A stretch of DNA of 64,000 bases from an uncultured bacterium (GTDB lineage Bacteria > Armatimonadota > JACIXR01). The notes under the pieces were generated by a model. That model was not told where the DNA came from. It did not search any database and was given only the letters and a program-made list of their open reading frames with translations. Below are positions 35,214-43,260 of the stretch, one piece after another. Made by a program: the position numbers and the translations under genes. Within the stretch, counting starts at the first letter, position 1, and each line of letters opens with the position of its first letter. The stretch covers positions 1 to 64,000 of the forward strand of contig CALITO010000031.1 in the NCBI GenBank assembly GCA_938041455.1, given 5' to 3'.

Positions 35214-35843
35214 ATGAGAATAGACTGGTTGGGTCACGCTTGTTTCCTCATAACTTCCTCCTCGGGTCTGCGCATCATCACAGACCCTTATGAGCGGGGC
35301 ATCGGCTACGCTCCAATCAACGAATCAGCGGACATCGTCACCATCTCTCATGAACACTTCGACCACAACGCCTTAAGGGAAGTCAAGGGAAATCCCGAGG
35401 TGGTGAGGAGATCATCAGTAGCCAAGGGAATAGAGTTCAAGGGAATAGAGTGCTTCCACGATGAGGCAAGGGGAAGTAAGAGAGGGCGCAACACTGCCTT
35501 CCTCTTCAACATAGATGGAATAAACTTCTGCCATTTGGGCGATCTGGGGCACGCTCTTTCCCCCCACCAATTGAAGGAACTTGGGGAGGTCAACATCCTC
35601 CTAATCCCTGTCGGTGGCTTCTATACAATTGATGCGAGGGAAGCCACGGAGATAGTGAATAGCCTTAAACCCAACATTGTCATTCCTATGCACTTCAAGA
35701 CGGAGAGAATAGATTTTCCCATAAGTGGAGTGGAGGAGTTTCTCAAAGGGAAGGAGAATGTGGAAAGGCTACCTTATTTAGAGATCACCAAGGAGACGCT
35801 ACCCGCTCCCGTGAAGGTCGTGGTGCTGGATTATGAGCGGTAA
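35214..35843 (+). CDS. Metallo-beta-lactamase-fold hydrolase (UlaG-like)
   Basis: The protein has 209 residues. Metal ligands are visible in WLGHACF, THSHEHFDHNAL-type text (ISHEHFDHNAL), CHLGDLGH and IPMHFKT. This is the UlaG/UPF0173-like branch of the MBL superfamily, where substrates are mostly unknown. The ATG has GGAGG seven bases upstream, and a TATAAT box lies at 35176-35181 with a weak -35. The last 11 bases overlap the 2-oxoacid oxidoreductase gamma gene. Confidence 0.8.
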   Translation: MRIDWLGHACFLITSSSGLRIITDPYERGIGYAPINESADIVTISHEHFDHNALREVKGNPEVVRRSSVAKGIEFKGIECFHDEARGSKRGRNTAFLFNIDGINFCHLGDLGHALSPHQLKELGEVNILLIPVGGFYTIDAREATEIVNSLKPNIVIPMHFKTERIDFPISGVEEFLKGKENVERLPYLEITKETLPAPVKVVVLDYER

Positions 35844-36387
35844 GGACTTCCTTTATGAGGAAGTTCTAATAGCCGGCTTTGGGGGACAAGGGGTTATGAT
35901 AATGGGGCAGGTTCTCGCCTATGCGGCAATGGAGGAGGGTAAGAACTGCACCTGGTACCCATCTTATGGTCCGGAGATGAGGGGAGGCTTCGCCTACTGC
36001 AAAACGATCATTTCCACAGATGAGATAGGTTCTCCAGTGGGAATAGAGCCCGATACGGTGATAATTATGCACGGGAACTTTATAGATATGGCCGATGAGC
36101 TTAAAGTGGGAGGAAGGTTATTCCTCAACTCATCTCTGTGCCCGGAGATTCCCCGGAAGAAAGATTGGAAGGTCTTCCTTATCCCGGCAAACGAGCTGGC
36201 GGAGGAGGTTGGTTCTGCTCGGGCTGCTAATTTCGTAATCCTGGGCGCCTATTTGGAGGTCGTCCAACCGGTGCGGTTGGAGAGCATCTTAAAGGTTATG
36301 CCGAAGGTCATCCCCGCTCGCAGACAGGATATGATTCCCCTCAATGAGAAGGCTCTATTAAAGGGGCGAGAATACGCCCAGAGATGA
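35833..36387 (+). CDS. 2-oxoacid:ferredoxin oxidoreductase gamma subunit (orphan)
   Basis: The protein has 184 residues. GFGGQGVMIMGQVLAYAAM and YPSYGPEMRGGFAYCKTIIS are the defining motifs of the gamma domain of pyruvate/2-oxoglutarate/2-ketoisovalerate:ferredoxin oxidoreductases. It lines the catalytic interface in complexes of alpha, beta, gamma and delta subunits. No alpha, beta or delta gene is nearby, although they may be elsewhere. It overlaps the MBL gene upstream by 11 bases and the ACR3 gene downstream as ATGA. Confidence 0.88.
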   Translation: MSGKDFLYEEVLIAGFGGQGVMIMGQVLAYAAMEEGKNCTWYPSYGPEMRGGFAYCKTIISTDEIGSPVGIEPDTVIIMHGNFIDMADELKVGGRLFLNSSLCPEIPRKKDWKVFLIPANELAEEVGSARAANFVILGAYLEVVQPVRLESILKVMPKVIPARRQDMIPLNEKALLKGREYAQR

Positions 36388-37412
36388 GCAATAATGAAGC
36401 AGAAGTAACACTTGGTCGCTTTGAAAAATACATTTATCTCTGGATTGCCCTTTGTGGAGTTGTAGGATTATTTTTGGGTAGGTTTTTCCCAGAATTTGTG
36501 CGCAACCTCAATGCACTTAATGTAAGTGGCGTATCCATTCCTATCGCTGTTCTAATGTTCTTTCTGATGTATCCCACGATGGCAAAAGTCAAATTGGAAG
36601 AGCTCTCACACGCGGTCAAGAATATAGGTCCAACGCTTCTTACCTTGGTTGCCAATTGGATTATCGCGCCACCGTTAATGGTGCTTTTGGCAAGGTTATT
36701 CTTACACGATACGGACTTTCGGGCTGGAGCAATCTTGCTGGGGATTTCGCCTTGCACGGGAATGGTGCTGTTTTGGATAGCCTTCGCGCGTGGCAATGTG
36801 ACGCAAGGTGTAGTCGTTACAGCAATTAATGCTATTTCAACCCTATTGCTCTACGCTCCCTTTGCCTCGTTCTACTTGGGTGTGGGGGGTGTGCCTGTTC
36901 CATTTTCCTTAGTTGGTTTCAGTGTGCTGTTATTCGTAGGAGTGCCCTTAATTGTTGGTCAGCTCTCCAGGCGTCTCTTGACTTCGCGTAGGGGCCAAGA
37001 ATGGTTCACTAATCGCTTTATGCCCCTGATGAATACAATAGCAGCCGTTGCTCTGTTGGGAATGTTGGTGCTTTTATTCTCATCGGAAGGTCAGATGATT
37101 CTCGAGCACCCTTTAGCAGTTGCGTTGATTGCTGTTCCTATTTTGTTACACTTCGTTCTTATGCTCGGTGGGACACATTTTGTTGGCTGGCTACTCCGTT
37201 TTCCTTATAAAGATTCGGCAATGGCAGCTTTGATTGGCTCCAGCACACAATTTGAAATCGCTATTGGAACAGCAATGGTTGTATTTGGTTTAGGTTCTGG
37301 TGCTGCGTTAGCCACCGTGGTTGGGCCGTTGATAGAGGTGCCAGTGATGGTAACAGCCACAAAATTCCTTCAGCGCACTCAGGGGTATTTCCCTCGTAAG
37401 GGGGCAAGATAA
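36384..37412 (+). CDS. ACR3-family arsenite efflux permease
   Basis: The protein has 342 residues with ten predicted membrane helices. The LGISPCTGMVLFW motif contains the conserved cysteine of ACR3 transporters, and GSSTQFEIAIGTAMVVFG matches the second inverted-repeat signature. ACR3 pumps arsenite out of the cell. No arsR or arsC is adjacent. It overlaps the gene upstream by ATGA. Its base usage is less purine-rich than that of neighbours, suggesting a more recent acquisition. Confidence 0.85.
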   Translation: MSNNEAEVTLGRFEKYIYLWIALCGVVGLFLGRFFPEFVRNLNALNVSGVSIPIAVLMFFLMYPTMAKVKLEELSHAVKNIGPTLLTLVANWIIAPPLMVLLARLFLHDTDFRAGAILLGISPCTGMVLFWIAFARGNVTQGVVVTAINAISTLLLYAPFASFYLGVGGVPVPFSLVGFSVLLFVGVPLIVGQLSRRLLTSRRGQEWFTNRFMPLMNTIAAVALLGMLVLLFSSEGQMILEHPLAVALIAVPILLHFVLMLGGTHFVGWLLRFPYKDSAMAALIGSSTQFEIAIGTAMVVFGLGSGAALATVVGPLIEVPVMVTATKFLQRTQGYFPRKGAR

Positions 37413-37446
37413 CCGGTTAATGAAAAGCGGTTCGCATTTCTCCCAC

Positions 37447-37538
37447 TGGCGGAGAGGGTGGGATTCGAACCCACGAAGGGCTTTTTCACCCTTACCCGAT
37501 TTCGAGTCGGGCGCCTTCGTCCACTCGGCCACCTCTCC
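37447..37538 (-). tRNA. tRNA-Ser (CGA)
   Basis: The acceptor stem GGAGAGG pairs with CCTCTCC, G is the discriminator and CCA is encoded. The anticodon loop CTCGAAA gives CGA, and a long variable arm identifies a class II serine tRNA. It is the last gene of the tRNA array. Confidence 0.95.
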
Positions 37539-37544
37539 TATTTA

Positions 37545-37619
37545 TGGCGCCCCCGGCAGGATTCGAACCCGCGGTCCGGGCTCCGGAGGCCCGCGCCTTA
37601 TCCGCTTGGCTACGGGGGC
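37545..37619 (-). tRNA. tRNA-Arg (CCG)
   Basis: The acceptor GCCCCCG pairs with CGGGGGC, the CCA is encoded, and the loop CTCCGGA gives anticodon CCG. It begins one base after the DUF3467 stop codon region. Confidence 0.95.
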
Positions 37620-37620
37620 T

Positions 37621-37893
37621 TTATTCCCTTATTATCTCTCCCCCAATAACGGGAGGAATCTTTATCTCCCCAAATTGCGCCTCGTATTTTGCTACATTTT
37701 CCTGTAAGGCAAGGAGGAAGCGCTTCGCATGCTGGGGCGTTAAGTATACCCGCGCTTTCACCTTGGGAGGGAGACCGGGACCCTGCTGAATAAAATCTAT
37801 GATGAATTCGCTATCGTTATGAGTTATCACGGCGAGGTTGGAGAAAATTCCCTCCAAATCCTGGGGGATTTCTATCTTTAATTCTTTCTGCAA
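37621..37893 (-). CDS. DUF3467 protein encoded inside the tRNA array
   Basis: The protein has 90 residues. The DUF3467 features are KIEIPQDLEGIFSNLAVITHNDSEFIIDF-type text split as KIEIPQDLEGIFSNLAVI and HNDSEFIIDFIQQGPG, followed by KVKARVYLTPQHAKRFLLAL. The function of the family is unknown. The frame stays open upstream through tRNA-Ser(GGA), but that extension only translates the tRNA. I therefore place the start at TTG 37893 (GTG 37902 is the alternative). GGGAG lies directly after the tRNA CCA end, and tRNA-Arg(CCG) follows at once, so release of this mRNA depends on tRNA processing. Confidence 0.75.
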   Translation of the reverse strand: MQKELKIEIPQDLEGIFSNLAVITHNDSEFIIDFIQQGPGLPPKVKARVYLTPQHAKRFLLALQENVAKYEAQFGEIKIPPVIGGEIIRE

Positions 37894-37907
37894 TCCTTTC
37901 ACTCCCT

Positions 37908-38004
<97 letters not shown>

Positions 38005-38010
38005 TATTTA

Positions 38011-38087
38011 TGGCGCCCCGGGCAGGACTCGAACCCGCAACCTTGACCTTAGGACGGTCCCGCTCTATCCTCTTGAGCTACCGGGGC
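38011..38087 (-). tRNA. tRNA-Arg (CCT)
   Basis: The acceptor GCCCCGG/CCGGGGC and CCA are encoded. The 7-base loop GTCCTAA gives anticodon CCT (reads AGG). The first pair of the anticodon stem is mismatched (G-A). Confidence 0.9.
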
Positions 38088-38092
38088 TCTTT

Positions 38093-38170
38093 TGGCGCGC
38101 CCGACAGGATTTGAACCTGTAACCTTTGGCTCCGCAGGCCAACGCTCTATCCAGGTTGAGCTACGGGCGC
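38093..38170 (-). tRNA. tRNA-Arg (GCG)
   Basis: The acceptor GCGCCCG/CGGGCGC and CCA are encoded. The loop CTGCGGA gives anticodon GCG. This isoacceptor reads CGC/CGU without needing inosine. Confidence 0.93.
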
Positions 38171-38176
38171 CCCCCT

Positions 38177-38274
<98 letters not shown>

Positions 38275-38291
38275 GCTAAACTATTAAGTTT

Positions 38292-38320
38292 ATTATACAA
38301 CTTTTTTCCCTTTTTTCCAA
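38292..38320 (-). promoter_or_regulatory. Promoter of the tRNA array
   Basis: On the minus strand TTGGAA (38315-38320) and TATAAT (38292-38297) have a 17-base spacer, upstream of tRNA-Ser(GCT). Confidence 0.65.
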
Positions 38321-38340
38321 TATTTCTTCTTCCCCCTCAA

Positions 38341-38369
38341 TTGACATTCTGCCTTTGTCAATTTAAAAT
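38341..38369 (+). promoter_or_regulatory. Promoter of rpmH operon
   Basis: TTGACA (38341-38346) and TAAAAT (38364-38369) have exactly 17 bases between them. It is back to back with the tRNA promoter in a 111-base gap. The expected leader before rpmH is only about 10 bases and has no GGAGG. Confidence 0.75.
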
Positions 38370-38385
38370 TATAAAATGTGAAATT

Positions 38386-38517
38386 ATGAAACTGGCAAAG
38401 ATAAAGAACAGAAAGAGGAAGAGAACGCACGGCTTTCTCGCCCGAATGAGCACCAAGGGAGGGAGAAGAGTCCTCAAAAGGAGACGCCTTAAAGGGCGTA
38501 GGAGGCTCACAGTTTGA
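38386..38517 (+). CDS. rpmH: 50S ribosomal protein L34
   Basis: The protein has 43 residues. [20 protein letters not shown] and the Arg/Lys-rich end are those of L34. The ATG at 38386 has no clear ribosome site, in keeping with a very short leader. Its TGA overlaps the rnpA TTG start (TTGA). Confidence 0.95.
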   Translation: MKLAKIKNRKRKRTHGFLARMSTKGGRRVLKRRRLKGRRRLTV

Positions 38518-38861
38518 CCCTTCCTCGGGAGAACCGTCTGCTTCGCACTAACGAAATTAAGGAAGTCTTCCAGAGGGGCAAGCGGCGGACAGGTGAGCTT
38601 TTCTCCATCTACTATGTTAGGAGGGAGGACCCGGAGCACAGGATGACGGTAATCCTGCGAAAGCAAAAGAGGGCAACGGATAGGAATCGCATAAGGAGGT
38701 TGATAAAGGAAGCCTATCGGCTTCTCCTTCCCCATTTTCGCCTGGGACATCATATCGTTGTTTTACCAAAAAGTGGTGCCCTTGAGAGATTGGAGAAGGC
38801 AAAGATGCAGGATGTAAAAGAAGAAATGGAGAAGATCTTAAAGAAAAGCGGGATTTTGTGA
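38514..38861 (+). CDS. rnpA: Ribonuclease P protein component
   Basis: The protein has 115 residues. [20 protein letters not shown] opens the family and [20 protein letters not shown] is the RNR RNA-binding motif. It assists the RNase P RNA in tRNA 5' maturation. The TTG at 38514 has GGAGG eight bases upstream within rpmH. Confidence 0.95.
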   Translation: MTLPRENRLLRTNEIKEVFQRGKRRTGELFSIYYVRREDPEHRMTVILRKQKRATDRNRIRRLIKEAYRLLLPHFRLGHHIVVLPKSGALERLEKAKMQDVKEEMEKILKKSGIL

Positions 38862-39079
38862 TGCGAGCCCCTCTAAAGAATGCCTTGATATTCCTTATTC
38901 GGCTTTATCAAATTCTTTCTGCCACTCTTCCCCCTGTTTGCCGCTTCATCCCCTCTTGCTCCCGTTATGCAGTAGAGGCCATAGAAAAGTATGGCGCCTG
39001 CAAGGGATTATACCTTGCCTTGAGACGAGTCCTTCGTTGCCACCCTCTCAATCCGGGTGGCTATGACCCCGTTCCTTAG
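38861..39079 (+). CDS. yidD: Membrane protein insertion efficiency factor YidD
   Basis: The protein has 72 residues. [30 protein letters not shown], read in two parts, and the end [15 protein letters not shown] are diagnostic (CRFxPSCSxY and HPxxPGGxDPVP). It is a small membrane-associated helper of YidC insertion. The ATG at 38861 overlaps the rnpA stop (TGATG). Confidence 0.95.
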   Translation: MRAPLKNALIFLIRLYQILSATLPPVCRFIPSCSRYAVEAIEKYGACKGLYLALRRVLRCHPLNPGGYDPVP

Positions 39080-39089
39080 GAGAAGTGAT

Positions 39090-40250
39090 ATGGCGAGACG
39101 ACAGGCAACAACTGCTTCTTTGATATTCCTCCTATTGATGATGGGCATATTCCTTCTTCCTCTGCTATTTTATCGCCCCCAGCCTCCCCCTCCGGTTCCT
39201 GAGGAAGTAGTAAAAAGGATGTTCGAAGAGGCAGAGAAGCTGGAGAAGGAGAATAGATGGCTTTCTGTTAGCGAGGTTGCTAATATTTATGGGGAGATGG
39301 GAATGGATAAGCAAATAGAGAAACTGGAGAAGGAAGAATATCAATCTGTGGAGTCAATCCAAGTGGCAATGGAAATTTATGAAGAGATAGCCAAGAAATA
39401 CCCCTTGAGCGAGGAAGCCCCCTATGCTTTACTGCGGTTAGGGGAAATATACCAAAAGAGGTTTGGAGACGAGAAGAAGGCAAGCGCCTATTATACTCGC
39501 CTTGAGCATGAACCATTCAGAAATAGGCTGATAGAAATAAAGGAAAACGGGGAAAAGATAACCCTCCCTGCGAACGAGCTCGCCCTTAGAAGGATGGACG
39601 AGATGAACAGGGATACCACCCTTTACAATGCGATGGATTTCCTCGTGAGGGTCTTGGGCAAAAACCCCTCATATAGCTATGTTCTCGCCCTTGTCTTGCT
39701 TGTCTTACTTGTAAGATTGCCTCTTCTTCCCCTGACAAATGCCCAGTTCAAGTATATGAAAAAGATGCAGGACATCCAGCCCCTTCTCGTAGAGGTTCAA
39801 AGGAAATACCGAAATGATCCCAGAAGGCTCCAGAAGGAGACAGCTCGCATCTTCAGGGAGGGGAAGGTAAACCCCTTCGGAGGATGTCTCCTCTCAATAA
39901 TTCAACTTCCCATATTCTTCCTTCCCTACTTTATGATTCGTCTTTACGCCTATCAATTTAACAAGATAGGTTTCCTTTGGATAAAGAGCCTCGCTCAGCC
40001 AGATTTGCCCCTCTTCGTAATCTATGTGGTCAGCCTTTTCCTCTCTATGTGGCTTACTTCTCCATCCGATCCCCAGCAGAGACAACAGAGTATGATGATG
40101 TCAATAATGATGCTCTTCTTCTTCATAATGTTCTTCCGATTTCTTCCTTCCGCCTTTATTTTTTATTGGCTTCTCCTTAACATAGCAACCACTGTTCAGC
40201 AGTGGCTCGTTATGAAGAAAACCAAACCATCTCTTCAAAAGGTGAGATGA
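39090..40250 (+). CDS. yidC: YidC/Oxa1 insertase with TPR-like N-terminal domain
   Basis: The protein has 386 residues. A first membrane helix (residues 9-27) is followed by an extracytoplasmic helical stretch (35-165) rich in TPR-like text (AMEIYEEIAKKYPLSEEAPY; ALLRLGEIYQKRFGDEKKAS). The Oxa1 core follows from about 185: LVRLPLLPLTNAQFKYMKKMQ, KVNPFGGCLLSIIQLPIFFL and FYWLLLNIATTVQQW. YidC inserts and folds membrane proteins. The TPR-like insertion replaces the large beta domain of proteobacterial YidC. The ATG at 39090 has AGGAG seven bases upstream. Confidence 0.92.
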   Translation: MARRQATTASLIFLLLMMGIFLLPLLFYRPQPPPPVPEEVVKRMFEEAEKLEKENRWLSVSEVANIYGEMGMDKQIEKLEKEEYQSVESIQVAMEIYEEIAKKYPLSEEAPYALLRLGEIYQKRFGDEKKASAYYTRLEHEPFRNRLIEIKENGEKITLPANELALRRMDEMNRDTTLYNAMDFLVRVLGKNPSYSYVLALVLLVLLVRLPLLPLTNAQFKYMKKMQDIQPLLVEVQRKYRNDPRRLQKETARIFREGKVNPFGGCLLSIIQLPIFFLPYFMIRLYAYQFNKIGFLWIKSLAQPDLPLFVIYVVSLFLSMWLTSPSDPQQRQQSMMMSIMMLFFFIMFFRFLPSAFIFYWLLLNIATTVQQWLVMKKTKPSLQKVR

Positions 40251-40251
40251 T

Positions 40252-40878
40252 ATGAGAAGCGTTGAAGCGGTTGGGAAAACTGTAGAGGAAGCGATAGAAA
40301 AAGCTCTTCAGGAGTTGGGAGCAAAGAAGGAGGATGTAGAGATAGAGATAATCCAACATCCGAGGTGGGGAGGATTGATAGGACAGGCAAAGGTGAAGGT
40401 CACTTTGAGGGAAGCAATTGGGGATAAATTGAAGGGATTGCTAAAGGAAATTATGCATAATATGGGCATAAGGGGCGAGATAGCGGTGAGGGAAAGGGAG
40501 GAAGAGATAGAAATAGAGGTAGCAACGCAGGAGGGTGATGGAGCACTTTTGATAGGGCGAGGGGGAAGCACGCTACTTGCCATTCAAACGCTTCTCTTAG
40601 CGATAATAAACAAGGGACAGCAAAAGCGCAGGAGGTTGAGATTAGACATAAACGATTATATGCGGAGGAGGGAGGAGAGGCTCAAGGGCTTGGCCTTGAA
40701 GGCAGCGAGGGAAGTCAGGTTAACGGGGAGACCGAAGGTCTTTGAGTCACTTCGCTCAAGAGAGCGGAAGATAATCCACGACACTCTCAAGAACGACCCT
40801 TATGTCTACACATATAGCGAGGGTGAAGAGCCAAACCGTAAGCTCATAATCGCTCCCAAGGAAAAAAAGAAAGCATAA
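40252..40878 (+). CDS. jag: RNA-binding protein Jag/KhpB
   Basis: The protein has 208 residues in three parts: Jag_N (SVEAVGKTVEEAIEKALQEL; HPRWGGLIGQAKVKV), KH (DGALLIGRGGSTLLAIQTLL) and R3H (LRSRERKIIHDTLKNDPYVYTYSEG). KhpB with KhpA binds many RNAs in Gram-positive bacteria and influences cell elongation. It starts one base after yidC, the classical order. Confidence 0.94.
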   Translation: MRSVEAVGKTVEEAIEKALQELGAKKEDVEIEIIQHPRWGGLIGQAKVKVTLREAIGDKLKGLLKEIMHNMGIRGEIAVREREEEIEIEVATQEGDGALLIGRGGSTLLAIQTLLLAIINKGQQKRRRLRLDINDYMRRREERLKGLALKAAREVRLTGRPKVFESLRSRERKIIHDTLKNDPYVYTYSEGEEPNRKLIIAPKEKKKA

Positions 40879-40914
40879 TCTTGTTTGACGACTTTTGTCT
40901 GGCGAACACCGAAC

Positions 40915-40943
40915 TTGTTAACGAAGGTAAAAGTTGATAAAAT
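40915..40943 (+). promoter_or_regulatory. Promoter of PIN-TRAM gene
   Basis: TTGTTA (40915-40920) and TAAAAT (40938-40943) have a 17-base spacer, about 20 bases before the start codon. Confidence 0.6.
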
Positions 40944-40962
40944 TATTTATCAGAGGTGTCAA

Positions 40963-42072
40963 ATGAAAGGGCACAAGTTTCTCTGGACGGTGTTTGTTTT
41001 TTCCTTTGTTCTCATCGGCGGTGTGCTGGGGAACGAGTTCTTCAACTTCTATATCGGGTTGCCCATCGTCTCAGGGGCAATAAAGGACTCTCTTTCTTCC
41101 CGTTATGCCCTGCAGTCCGCCACGATAATCGTCTTCCTTTTCGCTTTCTTCTACCTTGCTTCCTCCGGTTTCCGGTGGCTTTTGGAATTTGGAGAAGAAA
41201 TTCAGAAGATGTCCTTTGAAGATAAGTTCTCCATAGGTGTGGGCATACTCCTAGGATTAATCCTCACTCTCATCCTCGCTCCTCTCCTCTGGCATATCCC
41301 TCGCTTGGGTGTAGCCCTCTCCATCCTCGCTGCCACCTTCTTCGTATACTTGGGAATCGTCGCCTCGCTCAGTGTTAAAAAGGAACTCCCAGGACTCCTC
41401 TTCTCCCGTAGGGAGGTCACTGCTACATTTCCCCCCAGCCCAAAGATACTCGACTCAAGTGTCATAATAGATGGCAGGATAAGGGATGTTATAAAGACAG
41501 GTTTCATAGAGGGGCAAATCCTCGTTCCCTCCTTCATAATAGAGGAACTGCAAACAATAGGTGACTCCGAAGACCCCCTCAAAAGGGCAAGAGGGAAAAG
41601 AGGGTTTGAAATCCTCAATGAGTTGAGAAGAGAAAGGGGAGAGCAAATACAGATAATAGATGACCCGGAAATTCCCCGTTTCGACCCCATGGACTCTAAA
41701 CTGGTGCGCTTGGCAAAAAAGACAGGGGCTAAGATAGTGACAAACGATTCTAATCTTTCCAGCATAGCGAACTTACAAGGAGTAGAAACCCTCTGCATAA
41801 ACGAGCTCGTCGTTGCCCTAAGACCCATTGTTCTACCAGGAGAAACTTTGAGTGTTACGCTCGTCAGAGAGGGTAAGGAGCCGGGGCAGGCAGTTGCCTA
41901 TCTGGAGGACGGAACGATGGTGGTAGTTGATAGGGCAAAACACTTGATTGGTCAAACTGTCGAAGTGGAGGTGGTTAGCGTGCTTCAAACTGCCGGGGGC
42001 AAGATGATATTCGCCTCCCCTAAGGAAGAAACTCCCCCTAAACCTTCTCGTAAACCCCCTCTAAAAAGGTGA
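40963..42072 (+). CDS. YacL-like membrane PIN-TRAM domain protein
   Basis: The protein has 369 residues. Four membrane helices (to about residue 140) are followed by a PIN nuclease domain (KILDSSVIIDGRIRDVIKTG with conserved Asp; VTNDSNLSSIA) and a C-terminal TRAM domain (GQAVAYLEDGTMVVVDRAKHLIG). Homologues such as YacL are presumed RNA-acting enzymes held at the membrane. The ATG at 40963 has AGAGGTG; the longer open frame from 40885 contains the promoter. The stop overlaps ispDF as GTGA, as in Firmicutes where yacL precedes ispD. Confidence 0.9.
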   Translation: MKGHKFLWTVFVFSFVLIGGVLGNEFFNFYIGLPIVSGAIKDSLSSRYALQSATIIVFLFAFFYLASSGFRWLLEFGEEIQKMSFEDKFSIGVGILLGLILTLILAPLLWHIPRLGVALSILAATFFVYLGIVASLSVKKELPGLLFSRREVTATFPPSPKILDSSVIIDGRIRDVIKTGFIEGQILVPSFIIEELQTIGDSEDPLKRARGKRGFEILNELRRERGEQIQIIDDPEIPRFDPMDSKLVRLAKKTGAKIVTNDSNLSSIANLQGVETLCINELVVALRPIVLPGETLSVTLVREGKEPGQAVAYLEDGTMVVVDRAKHLIGQTVEVEVVSVLQTAGGKMIFASPKEETPPKPSRKPPLKR

Positions 42073-43214
42073 GAGCAGGAGCAATCATTCCTTCAGCAGG
42101 GGAAGGGAGAAGAATGGGTAACATCCCAAAGATCTTCCTCCCCTTAAAGGGAGAACCTTTGATTCTTCACACCCTTCGCCCTTTCCTCCAAAATCCCTTT
42201 ATCCAGCAGATAATTCTCCCTGTGCGGAGGGGAGACCTGGAACGGGCAAAGTCTTTATTGAAAGGACTACCAGTGGAGCTAATAGAGGGTGGGAAAGTAA
42301 GACAGGAGACGGTGAGGCTTGCCTTAGAAAGAATTGACCCATCTCTTGAACTCGTCGCCATCCACGATGGAGCAAGACCCTTTCTCTCTCCCTCTTTACT
42401 CCAAGCTTGTCTTAAGGCAGGTGAACGATTCGGCGCAGTTGTCCCTGCCCTCCCCATTTACGAGACAATCAAAAGGGGCGAGGAGTGGGTGGAGGAAACA
42501 CTCCCAAGAGAGGGACTATTCGCTATCCAGACACCTCAAGTGTTTAGAACCGAGCTCCTAAAAACAGCGCACCAAAAAGCCTGGGAAGAAGGCTTCGTCG
42601 CCACCGATGACGCTTCACTAGTGGAGAGAATGGGTGTTAAAGTGAAGATAATAAGGGGAGAGAAAGAAAATATAAAGATAACCGAACCAGAGGATTTAAC
42701 CATAGCTGAGAAATTAATGAGTGGTAAAAGAGAGTATAGGAGCGGAATAGGGATAGATTTTCACCAATTGGCAAAGGGAAGGAGGCTATTTCTGGGGGGC
42801 GTTGAGATAAGCTATGAGCAGGGCCTCTTGGGGCATTCCGATGGTGATGTCCTTCTCCACGCTATAGCGGATGCAATCCTGGGAGCGATGGGTTTGGGAG
42901 ATATCGGGCTTCATTTCCCCCCCGATGAACCCAAGTGGAAAGATATAAGTAGTTTACTGATACTCTCCGAGACGGCCAAGATGACGAGAGAGTTGGGATG
43001 GGAAGTAGAGAATGTGGATTGCACCCTTCTTGCCGAGGAGCCGAAGGTAGCCCCTTATAAGGAGGAGATGGAAAGGAGGGTAGCAGAGTGTTTAGGGATA
43101 GAAAAGGAAAGGGTGAATATAAAGGCAACGACAACGGAGGGTATGGGATTCGTAGGAAGAAGGGAAGGTATGTGTGCCCTTTGCACTGTCCTATTAAGGA
43201 GGGAGGCTGTTTAA
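42069..43214 (+). CDS. ispDF: Bifunctional IspD/IspF, MEP isoprenoid pathway
   Basis: The protein has 381 residues. Residues 1-220 are IspD (AIIPSAGEGRRMG, AIHDGARPFLS, AIQTPQVF, ATDDASLVE), which makes CDP-methylerythritol. Residues 225-381 are IspF (GIGIDFHQLAKGR, LGHSDGDVLLHAIADAILG, NVDCTLLAEEPK, NIKATTTEGMGFVGRREG), which makes the cyclodiphosphate. The enzymes act at non-consecutive steps, and natural fusions are common. The GTG at 42069 overlaps the preceding stop. Confidence 0.96.
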   Translation: MRAGAIIPSAGEGRRMGNIPKIFLPLKGEPLILHTLRPFLQNPFIQQIILPVRRGDLERAKSLLKGLPVELIEGGKVRQETVRLALERIDPSLELVAIHDGARPFLSPSLLQACLKAGERFGAVVPALPIYETIKRGEEWVEETLPREGLFAIQTPQVFRTELLKTAHQKAWEEGFVATDDASLVERMGVKVKIIRGEKENIKITEPEDLTIAEKLMSGKREYRSGIGIDFHQLAKGRRLFLGGVEISYEQGLLGHSDGDVLLHAIADAILGAMGLGDIGLHFPPDEPKWKDISSLLILSETAKMTRELGWEVENVDCTLLAEEPKVAPYKEEMERRVAECLGIEKERVNIKATTTEGMGFVGRREGMCALCTVLLRREAV

Positions 43215-43260
43215 AACGCCCGATGTTGCCCCCTTTAGGATGGCAACGAGGAGGGAATTT

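Noticed and set aside
38341..38363. TTGACA/TGTCAA inverted repeat as an operator
   Set aside because: The first arm is the -35 box itself, so the symmetry may be chance; no regulator is known.
38275..38385. Replication origin next to rpmH
   Set aside because: rpmH-rnpA is often near oriC, but the 111-base gap holds two promoters, no convincing DnaA boxes, and no dnaA or dnaN.
41202..41828. Antisense frame of 208 codons in the PIN-TRAM gene
   Set aside because: The sense strand has clear PIN and membrane motifs; the antisense has none.
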